Shown one piece after another: positions 1 to 5,448 of a DNA stretch of 5,696 bases. The stretch covers positions 1 through 5,696 of the forward strand of contig CAITUF010000309.1 of the NCBI GenBank assembly GCA_903895475.1, in the 5' to 3' direction. The notes under the pieces are model-generated. The model had not been told where the DNA came from, did no database searches, and saw only the letters and a program-made list of their open reading frames with translations. Source of the DNA: an uncultured Opitutia bacterium (lineage in GTDB: Bacteria; Verrucomicrobiota; Verrucomicrobiia; Opitutales; UBA953). Position numbers and translations under genes: made by a program. Numbering within the stretch: position 1 is the stretch's first letter; every line of letters starts with the position of its first letter.

Positions 1-2
1 GA

Positions 3-266
3 CCCATTTTCTGGCGGAACAACGGCGACAAGAAGAACCCTAATTTTTGGCCTGACCTAGCGGTGCGCGATGGGGATTGGAAGCTCGTCACGACCTTCGA
101 TGGCCGGCAGGTCGGGCTCTACAATCTAAAGGCGGATCGGCCTGAGGCGAAGGACGTAGCCAAGGAGCATCCCGCAGACGTTGCGCGCTTGACGAGACTC
201 GTACTGGACTGGAACGCGACCCTGCCCACCAAGGCAGATCCGGCCTGCTCAGAAACACCTCGATAG
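3..266 (+). CDS. Type I sulfatase, C-terminal fragment (5' end outside window)
   Basis: The reading frame is open from the left edge and ends at TAG 264-266, giving 87 visible residues; the start lies upstream. The segment AVRDGDWKLV, followed by VGLYNLKADRPEAKDVA and a final helix rich in Leu and Arg ending near DWNATLP, is the usual C-terminal subdomain of type I (formylglycine) sulfatases: a strand carrying the 'R-x-G-x-W-K-L' signature, then 'LY(D/N)L..D..E..(N/D)VA'. The catalytic Cys and metal ligands are in the missing part, so activity cannot be judged. The protein ends shortly after the last helix (PTKADPACSETPR) and lacks the Lys-rich tail seen on two neighbouring sulfatases. Asp codons near the start of the visible part are mostly GAT, unlike the GAC-rich sulfatase at 3653-5281. 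The GTG at 63 is an internal Val codon, not the start. The substrate is unknown; the fragment resembles the N-acetylgalactosamine-6-sulfatase/arylsulfatase A branch only loosely. Confidence 0.85.
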   Translation, partial: PIFWRNNGDKKNPNFWPDLAVRDGDWKLVTTFDGRQVGLYNLKADRPEAKDVAKEHPADVARLTRLVLDWNATLPTKADPACSETPR

Positions 267-443
267 GCGAGGCGGGAGCACGGGACTAAAACGCCGGGGC
301 GTCTTAAGATTCACTCGCACCGATGCTCGACTCGATACCGCTGCGCGGCCTGTTCGGGGCGCTTGGCATCGGGTTCCTAAAATCCGTCGGCACTTGGCTG
401 ACCGCTTGACTCCGCCTAGCGGAAAAGCGGAAATATAGGTCTT
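267..443 (+). other. Intergenic region before the lipoprotein gene
   Basis: These 177 bases hold no convincing gene. A short GC-rich palindrome with the core ACGC-CGGG-GCGT lies at 291-302, about 25 bases after the stop of the upstream sulfatase, with As before it and only CTT after it; it could be a weak terminator. A second small hairpin, TCCGC-CTA-GCGGA, lies at 411-423. A 28-codon ORF (323-409) is discussed among the rejected items. Promoter-like hexamers sit at the 3' end. Confidence 0.5.
406..437 (+). promoter_or_regulatory. Possible sigma-70-type promoter for the lipoprotein/fusion operon
   Basis: TTGACT at 406-411 matches the -35 consensus in five of six positions. The A/T-rich stretch AAATATA at 431-437 can serve as a -10 element with a 19-20 base spacer, which is longer than the ideal 17. 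The expected start of transcription would then fall at or within a few bases of the ATG at 444, so the transcript could be leaderless. The 5-bp hairpin TCCGC-CTA-GCGGA at 411-423 lies in the spacer and could be an operator, but nothing else supports that. This is inferred from sequence pattern only. Confidence 0.3.
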
Positions 444-1367
444 ATGAAGACCCCCGTGCTCACCCTTCTCGCCGGCCTCGCCCTCGTCGGCTGCCAGACC
501 CAGAAAACCGTCGCTCCGGCCAAGGTGGTGCCTGTCCAGCGCAACCTAGCCGTGGGCGCCACGCCCGAAAGCGTGACCAAGGGCTTCGGTGGAAAATATT
601 TCGTCACCCTCATGGGCACCTCCCGCAAAGCGGGCGACGGCGACGGCAAAATCGTCAAGGTCGACGGCGACAAGGTGACGGTACTCACCGAAGGGCTCGA
701 TGATCCCAAGGGCATCGTCTTCGTAGGTAACCAGCTCATCACGGCCGATTTCGATAAAGTCTGGTCCATCGACGCCAAGGGCAAGAAGACCCTCCTCGCC
801 GGCCCCGCCGCCTTCCCTACCCCACCGACGTTCCTGAACGATGTCGTCGTCTCGCCTGACAAGAAGAGTGTCCTCATCACTGATATGGGTGCGGTCACCA
901 AGATGCGCGGCGCCGACGGCAAGCTCTTCGCCATCGATAGCCCCGAACATAAAGCCATCCCCGTCGTCGCCCGCGTCTTCAAGGTCACCCTCGATGGCAA
1001 GGTCACCGAAGTCATCGCACCGACTGCCAATATGCTCAACCCGAACGGCATCGACGTCCTGGCCGACGGCCGCATCCGCATCGCCGAGTTCTTCATCGGT
1101 GACGTACTCGAATATAACAAGGGCAAGTGGAAGACCATCGCCCAGGGCCACCGCTCCGGCGACGGCATCGTCCACGACTCCAAGGGTCGTTTCTACATCT
1201 CCGAAGTTATGACTGGCCGCGTCACGCGTTACGAAGCCGATGGATCCGCCCCCAAGGAACTCGGCCAAGGCCTGAAGGCCGCCGCCGACCACTACCTCGA
1301 CGAGAAGGCTGGCGTGCTCATCGTCCCCGACAGCAAAGCCGGCGAACTGGTGTTCCTAGCGCTCTGA
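444..1367 (+). CDS. SMP-30/gluconolactonase-like beta-propeller lipoprotein
   Basis: A 307-residue protein with a lipoprotein signal peptide: basic start MKTP, a hydrophobic stretch, then lipobox LVGC with the lipidated Cys at residue 17. A short Gln/Lys/Pro linker (about 18-35) leads to a six-bladed-propeller-like domain. Repeated motifs of the type 'P-x-G-I', 'NDVVVSPDKKSVLITD', 'NPNGIDVLADGRIRIAE' and 'GDGIVHDSKGRFYISE' match SMP-30/gluconolactonase/LRE proteins. Candidate metal and substrate residues, aligned by eye, are Glu42, Asn132, Asn201 and Asp240, corresponding to the Glu, Asn, Asn and Asp of SMP-30. Family members hydrolyse sugar lactones or similar esters, though many have unknown substrates. 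The Cys17 anchor and the lack of a cytoplasmic partner suggest it sits in the envelope facing the periplasm. It is the first gene of a tight pair: its TGA is 5 bases before the next ATG. AGG at 437-439 is a weak ribosome-binding match. A non-enzymatic NHL-type propeller is the alternative. Confidence 0.82.
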   Translation: MKTPVLTLLAGLALVGCQTQKTVAPAKVVPVQRNLAVGATPESVTKGFGGKYFVTLMGTSRKAGDGDGKIVKVDGDKVTVLTEGLDDPKGIVFVGNQLITADFDKVWSIDAKGKKTLLAGPAAFPTPPTFLNDVVVSPDKKSVLITDMGAVTKMRGADGKLFAIDSPEHKAIPVVARVFKVTLDGKVTEVIAPTANMLNPNGIDVLADGRIRIAEFFIGDVLEYNKGKWKTIAQGHRSGDGIVHDSKGRFYISEVMTGRVTRYEADGSAPKELGQGLKAAADHYLDEKAGVLIVPDSKAGELVFLAL

Positions 1368-1372
1368 TCACG

Positions 1373-3547
1373 ATGCGCTTCGTCCTCGCCTTTCTACTCC
1401 TCCACCTCGCCACACCGACCTTCGCCCAGGACGGCTTCACGCCGCTCTTCAACGGCAAGGACCTCGCCGGCTGGGACGGCGAACCGGGGCTCTGGAAAGT
1501 CGTTAACGGGGTGATTGTAGGCACGAGCGAGGTCGGCAAACCGAAGACGAATTCGTTCCTCATTTGGAACGGCAAGGCTAAGGACTTCGAACTCCGCGCG
1601 ACGGTCAAAGTCGTCGGCGATAACAACTCGGGTATCCAATACCGCAGCCGCCGCCTAACAGAAGTTACGCCGTGGACGATCCTCGGCTATCAGTGCGACG
1701 TCCATCCAACGGATGTGCATACGGCGATGACCTACGAGGAACGCGGTCGCGGTATCTTCGGCTATAACGGTGTCGACGTGGTGATGGACCCGACTGGTCA
1801 GCGCTGGCAAGTCGGCGAACGCCCACGGGTGCAGGCCGATATTTCGCAGTGGAACGAGTTCACGGTCATCGCTCGCGGTAACCGCCTCGAGCACAAGGTC
1901 AACGGCCAGACGACCTCGGTCTTCATCGACCACGATGAGAAGGGTCGCGCCCTTGAAGGCCTCATCGCCATCCAGCTCCACGCCGGCAACCCCCACCAGA
2001 CCTACGTGAAGCAGGTCTTGCTCAACGTCCTCACTGACAGCCCCCTCCTGCCCTTCGACGAGGCCACCCTGCCCGCCGGGTCGAAGAAAATCGAGAAGCC
2101 CAAAGTCGTCAGCGCCCAGGGTAAGACCGCGCCCGCCAAGAAGGCCACGCCCGCCCCTGCGGCCGCGATGACCCGTCCGAACATCTTGCACATCCACGCC
2201 GATGATCACCGGGCCGACGGCTTGGGTGCACTCGGCGCACCTGGACTTCGCACGCCCAACCTAGATATACTCGTCGCCCGCGGGATGACCTTCACTCGGG
2301 CCTACACCCAAGGCTCTATGATCGGCGCCGTCTGTACGCCCAGCCGCACGATGATGCTCACTGGACGATCCTGGCAGCGTATTCCGGGAGCAGCGGGCGC
2401 ACGGCCCGAGGCCGCCGACCCCACCACATTCCTCCCCTCCATCATGGCAGAGGCGGGTTACCGCACTTGGCACATGGGCAAGGCTGGCAACGGCTTCCCA
2501 CAGGGCCTCAGGACCTTCCAGACAACCATCGCCGACGAAGGTAAGTCTGCCAACGACCCGGCTACCAACCGCGCCTATTGTAGCCAACGGCTCGCCGACC
2601 GAACCATCGCCTTTCTCAAGGAGCAGGCGGCGCGCAAAGATGGCGCCCCCTTCTACGCCTACCTAGCTCCGCCCGTCCCGCACGACCCGCGTTCCGCCGA
2701 ACCTAGGTTCCACGCCATGTACGAGGCCTCCCAGATTCCTCTCTCCCCGGCCTTCATGCCCTCACACCCATGGGACAACGGCGAGATGACTGTGCGCGAC
2801 GAGCGACTGGCCCCTTGGCCCAGAACGCCGGAAGATACCCGCCAGCAAACCGCCGACTACTACGCCTGCGTGACCGGCTTCGACCACCATATCGGGAGAA
2901 TTTTCGCGGCCTTGAAAGAGACCAGACAGTGGGAGAATACTATCATCGTTTTCTCCGGCGATAATGGGCTTTCGCTCGGTGAACACGGCCTCTTCGGAAA
3001 ACAGAACCTCTATGAATATGGCGGGATGCACGTGCCTCTCGTCATCGCCGGGCCCGGCATCCCCCACGGGCGCACGGAGGCCTTTGCTTACCTGATGGAC
3101 CTTTTCCCGACCTTCACAGCGCTCGCAGGAGCCAAGACGCCTGCGGGGGTTGAAGGCCAGAACTTACTCCCGGTCATGCGCGGCGAGAAACCTTCCGTCC
3201 GCGAAACCGCTTACCTCGGGTATCGCAACTGCATGCGGGCGGTCAGCAACGGACGCTGGAAACTCATCCGCTACCCCCTCATCGATCGCACGCAACTCTT
3301 CGACCTCCAGACGGACCCAAAGGAATTGATCAACTTGGCTGAGCAACCTGAGCATGCGGCGCGAAAGGAAGAACTCATGCGACTGCTGAGCGCGGAAATG
3401 CAACGCTATGGCGACACCCACCCCTTGACGGTAGCCAAGCCTACCCAAGCCGAATGGACCCCGCCCACCAAAGCGGAATTAGCCGCGCAAAAGGCGGACG
3501 CCAAGGTACTCCGGAAGAAAGACGCGGCCACCAAGCCCAAGAAATAA
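1373..3547 (+). CDS. Exported DUF1080-sulfatase fusion protein
   Basis: The protein has 724 residues. A Sec signal peptide (1-18, cleavage likely after TFA) is followed by a DUF1080 / 3-keto-disaccharide hydrolase-type jelly-roll domain at about 20-230. It shows the family marks GFTPLFNGKDLAGWDG near the start, then WKVVNGVIVG, NNSGIQYRSR and GYQCDVHP. A Lys/Ala/Pro linker (237-265) leads to a type I sulfatase domain (266 to about 695). Its visible active-site parts are Asp277-Asp278, Cys321 in CTPSR (formylglycine site), Lys370, His437 in PHDPR, Asp530-Asn531 and Lys543 in GKQNLYE. The segments YYACVTGFDHHIGRI, GLSLGEHGLFGKQNLYE and MRAVSNGRWKLIRY recall a planctomycete/Bacteroidetes sulfatase branch, from memory close to SulfAtlas S1_16. 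The usual GKWH is GKAG here, so the His is missing. A Lys-rich tail ends the protein (699-724). ATG 1373 is chosen because it begins the signal peptide; the frame extends upstream to 1127 but there overlaps the lipoprotein gene. An internal ATG at 2168 (Met266) lacks a ribosome site. Substrate is unknown, probably a sulfated saccharide. Confidence 0.88.
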   Translation: MRFVLAFLLLHLATPTFAQDGFTPLFNGKDLAGWDGEPGLWKVVNGVIVGTSEVGKPKTNSFLIWNGKAKDFELRATVKVVGDNNSGIQYRSRRLTEVTPWTILGYQCDVHPTDVHTAMTYEERGRGIFGYNGVDVVMDPTGQRWQVGERPRVQADISQWNEFTVIARGNRLEHKVNGQTTSVFIDHDEKGRALEGLIAIQLHAGNPHQTYVKQVLLNVLTDSPLLPFDEATLPAGSKKIEKPKVVSAQGKTAPAKKATPAPAAAMTRPNILHIHADDHRADGLGALGAPGLRTPNLDILVARGMTFTRAYTQGSMIGAVCTPSRTMMLTGRSWQRIPGAAGARPEAADPTTFLPSIMAEAGYRTWHMGKAGNGFPQGLRTFQTTIADEGKSANDPATNRAYCSQRLADRTIAFLKEQAARKDGAPFYAYLAPPVPHDPRSAEPRFHAMYEASQIPLSPAFMPSHPWDNGEMTVRDERLAPWPRTPEDTRQQTADYYACVTGFDHHIGRIFAALKETRQWENTIIVFSGDNGLSLGEHGLFGKQNLYEYGGMHVPLVIAGPGIPHGRTEAFAYLMDLFPTFTALAGAKTPAGVEGQNLLPVMRGEKPSVRETAYLGYRNCMRAVSNGRWKLIRYPLIDRTQLFDLQTDPKELINLAEQPEHAARKEELMRLLSAEMQRYGDTHPLTVAKPTQAEWTPPTKAELAAQKADAKVLRKKDAATKPKK

Positions 3548-3568
3548 GCCTCTAACCTTTCCCGCATG

Positions 3569-3604
3569 ATGGGGTCAGACCCTATTAATGGGGTCTGACC
3601 CCAT
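3569..3604. repeat. 36-base near-perfect palindrome, REP-like or terminator hairpin
   Basis: The left arm ATGGGGTCAGACCC (3569-3582) is the exact reverse complement of GGGTCTGACCCCAT (3591-3604). The centre TATTAATG continues the symmetry with one T-G mismatch, so the whole block could form a long hairpin or cruciform. It begins 22 bases after the stop of the fusion gene and lies 48 bases before the next ATG. It is followed by ATTTCCG, not a T-run, so it is only a moderate candidate for a factor-independent terminator. Motifs of the form GGGGTCAGACCCC are, from memory, scattered through many bacterial genomes and often linked with REP-associated tyrosine transposases; this was not checked. 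There is no second copy and no transposase gene in the window. Confidence 0.85.
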
Positions 3605-3652
3605 TTCCGTCTTTGCCCTCCCGCCCCATTGCATCGTACTTTGCCTTACTCC

Positions 3653-5281
3653 ATGCGCTCCCTGCTGACCTTATTGTTCGCCACCCTGACGGCTCTGGCC
3701 GCCCCGCAGCGACCCAACGTTGTCCTCATCCTCGCGGATGACCTCGGCTACTCCGACCTCGGATGCTACGGCAGCGAGATCGCCACTCCGAACTTAGACG
3801 CGCTGGCGCAGCAAGGGCTCCGCTTCACCCAGTTCTACAACACGGCCCGTTGCTGGCCGTCGCGCAGTGCCCTGCTCTCGGGCTACTACGCCCAGCAGAT
3901 TCACCGCGACGCTCTACCTGGCCTCGGCGGCGGCGGCCAAGGGGTTCGTCCATCTTGGGCGCGTTTACTCCCAGAGTTCCTCCACACCGCGGGCTACCGC
4001 AACTACCACAGCGGTAAGTGGCACATCGACGGAAAGATTCTGCCCACCGGTTTTGACCGTTCGCTGAACATGCAGAACCAAGGGAACTTCTTCACCGCCC
4101 GCGGCAACTCGATCGACGACCAGCCGGTGAAGGTCCCCGAGGACGAGAAGGGCTACTACGCCACGACCGCCACGACCGACCATGCGCTGGACTGCCTGAA
4201 GGACCACGCCGCCAACCACTCCGGCAAGCCCTTCTTCCATTACCTGGCCTACATCGCCCCGCACTTCCCGCTGCACGCCTTGCCCGAAGACATCGCGAAA
4301 TACCGCGACCGCTACCTCGACGGCTGGGAGGCGATGCGCGCCGCCCGCTTCGCCCGCCAGCAGTCGATGGGCCTGACCAAGACGACGCTCTCGCCGCTGG
4401 AACGCGAGGTCGGCCCGCCCTACGCCTTCCCGACGGCCATCGAGAAACTCGGCCCGGGCGAGGTCAACCGTCCCTTGCCCTGGGGCGAACTGACGCCGGA
4501 GCAGCGCCGCTTCCAGGCCACGAAGATGGCCATCCACGCCGCGATGGTCGACCGGATGGACCAGGACATCGGCCGCGTCGTCGCCCAGCTCAAGGCGATG
4601 GGCGCCTACGAGAACACGCTCATCCTCTTCGCCTCCGACAACGGCGCGAGCGCCGAGATCATGGTGCGCGACGGCGGTCACGACCCGCAGGCCCCGATGG
4701 GCAGCGCCGCGAGCTACCTCTGCCTCGGGCCCGGCTTCTCCAGCGCCGCCAACACCCCGCACCGCCTCCACAAGACCTGGGTGCACGAGGGAGGCATCAG
4801 CACGCCCTTGATCGCCCACTGGCCCGCCGGCATCGCCGCCCGCGGCGAACTCCGCCAGACCCCGGCCCACCTCGTCGACATCGTCCCCACCCTCCTCGAG
4901 CTCGCGGGCGCGACCAAGCCGAAGGACTGGCAGGGCCAGCCCATCCCGCCGGCCCCCGGCAAGAGCCTCGTCCTCGCGCTGGCGCAGGATGTCACCATCG
5001 AACGCGCCAGCCTCTGGTGGCTGCACGAAGGCAACCGCGCCCTGCGCGTCGGCGACTGGAAACTCGTCGCGGCCAAGGACCAGCCGTGGGCCCTCTACGA
5101 CCTGCGTACCGACCGCGCCGAACAGCACGACCTCTCTGCCAAGATGCCCGAGAAGGCCAAGGAACTCGCCGACCTTTGGCAGAAGCAGACCGACGAGTAC
5201 GTGACCCTCGCCAAGCTGACCCTGAACGATCAGCCCAAGGGCAAGGCCGGCAAAGGCGCCGCGAAGAAGAAGGCGAAGTAA
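3653..5281 (+). CDS. Exported arylsulfatase-type sulfatase (type I, formylglycine)
   Basis: A 542-residue sulfatase with Sec signal peptide MRSLLTLLFATLTALA, likely cut after Ala16. The type I fold is complete: NVVLILADDLGYSDLGCYG supplies Asp29-Asp30, Cys67 lies in CWPSR (formylglycine site), Lys122 and His124 in GKWH, His204 in APHFP, Asp329-Asn330 in SDNGAS, and Lys374 in HKTWVHEGG. The segments GSAASYLCLGPGFSSAANTP, HEGGISTPLIAHWPAGI and ALRVGDWKLVAAKD are typical of the large AtsA-like arylsulfatase branch (from memory SulfAtlas S1_4). It hydrolyses a sulfate ester, probably on a polysaccharide or its oligosaccharides, in the periplasm or outside the cell; the exact substrate cannot be read. 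The last 14 residues (529-542) are almost only Lys, Gly and Ala. ATG 3653 is preferred over the in-frame TTG at 3629, which would only prepend eight residues to a good signal peptide. No Shine-Dalgarno is visible. Codon use becomes very GC3-rich after about codon 140. Confidence 0.93.
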   Translation: MRSLLTLLFATLTALAAPQRPNVVLILADDLGYSDLGCYGSEIATPNLDALAQQGLRFTQFYNTARCWPSRSALLSGYYAQQIHRDALPGLGGGGQGVRPSWARLLPEFLHTAGYRNYHSGKWHIDGKILPTGFDRSLNMQNQGNFFTARGNSIDDQPVKVPEDEKGYYATTATTDHALDCLKDHAANHSGKPFFHYLAYIAPHFPLHALPEDIAKYRDRYLDGWEAMRAARFARQQSMGLTKTTLSPLEREVGPPYAFPTAIEKLGPGEVNRPLPWGELTPEQRRFQATKMAIHAAMVDRMDQDIGRVVAQLKAMGAYENTLILFASDNGASAEIMVRDGGHDPQAPMGSAASYLCLGPGFSSAANTPHRLHKTWVHEGGISTPLIAHWPAGIAARGELRQTPAHLVDIVPTLLELAGATKPKDWQGQPIPPAPGKSLVLALAQDVTIERASLWWLHEGNRALRVGDWKLVAAKDQPWALYDLRTDRAEQHDLSAKMPEKAKELADLWQKQTDEYVTLAKLTLNDQPKGKAGKGAAKKKAK

Positions 5282-5295
5282 GTCGGAGATACAAA

Positions 5296-5327
5296 GTTGA
5301 TCCGTTGATCAGTTGGCCGGTTGGCCA
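5296..5327. repeat. Four tandem octamers (GTTGRYCN) forming two small hairpins
   Basis: Four exact-phase 8-base units follow one another: GTTGATCC, GTTGATCA, GTTGGCCG, GTTGGCCA, consensus GTTGRYCN. The units pair up as two adjacent 5-bp hairpins, TGATC-CGTT-GATCA (5298-5311) and TGGCC-GGTT-GGCCA (5314-5327). They start 14 bases after the stop of the sulfatase gene. A role in transcript ending, or in binding a protein, is possible but not shown; no T-run follows. Confidence 0.8.
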
Positions 5328-5385
5328 GAACCACAGCACGAATTCACCTGCCACCTCTAGCCGAGTCTCACCTTTGCACGATCAC

Positions 5386-5441
5386 TCATCGCCCTTCCTC
5401 CATCGTTCATCTGCCATCGGTCATCCGCCATCTGTCATCTC
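5386..5441. repeat. Degenerate heptamer tandem repeat (YCATCNG) upstream of a sulfatase gene
   Basis: The last six units are clear: CCATCGT, TCATCTG, CCATCGG, TCATCCG, CCATCTG, TCATCTC (5400-5441). They can also be read as three 14-base units starting with CCATC. Two further units in phase upstream are TCATCGC and the degenerate CCTTCCT (5386-5399). The array stops 7 bases before the ATG at 5449, so it would lie in the 5' leader or core promoter of the next gene. Similar short intergenic repeats are, from memory, frequent in some Verrucomicrobiota genomes. Copy number may vary by slippage. Confidence 0.75.
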
Positions 5442-5448
5442 TCTCCCC

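Noticed and set aside
291..302. Palindrome ACGC-CGGG-GCGT as a terminator of the upstream sulfatase
   Set aside because: The stem is only four base pairs with a four-base loop and is followed by CTT, not a T-run; kept only as a note in the intergenic entry.
323..409. 28-codon ORF (MLDSIPLRGLFGALGIGF...) in the first intergenic region
   Set aside because: It is hydrophobic and starts with ATG, but has no ribosome-binding site or recognised family; too short to separate from chance, though it could be a gene remnant.
416..1292. Long minus-strand frames opposite the lipoprotein gene
   Set aside because: The + strand has a lipobox and propeller motifs; the minus-strand translations show only biased composition.
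1127..1372. Upstream extension of the fusion reading frame
   Set aside because: It overlaps the lipoprotein gene, its translation is Arg/Pro-rich shadow sequence, and the ATG at 1373 begins a clear signal peptide.
3629..3652. TTG start giving eight more residues on the sulfatase at 3653
   Set aside because: No ribosome-binding site supports TTG, and MRSLL at 3653 mirrors the start of the next sulfatase at 5449.
3965..5128. 387-codon open frame on the minus strand across the sulfatase gene
   Set aside because: Its translation is rich in Gly, Val, Ala, Arg, Asp and Glu without recognisable motifs, as expected opposite a GC3-rich gene; the + strand encodes a complete sulfatase with all catalytic motifs.
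5386..5441. CRISPR-like array
   Set aside because: Units are 7 bases long without spacers, so this is a simple tandem repeat.
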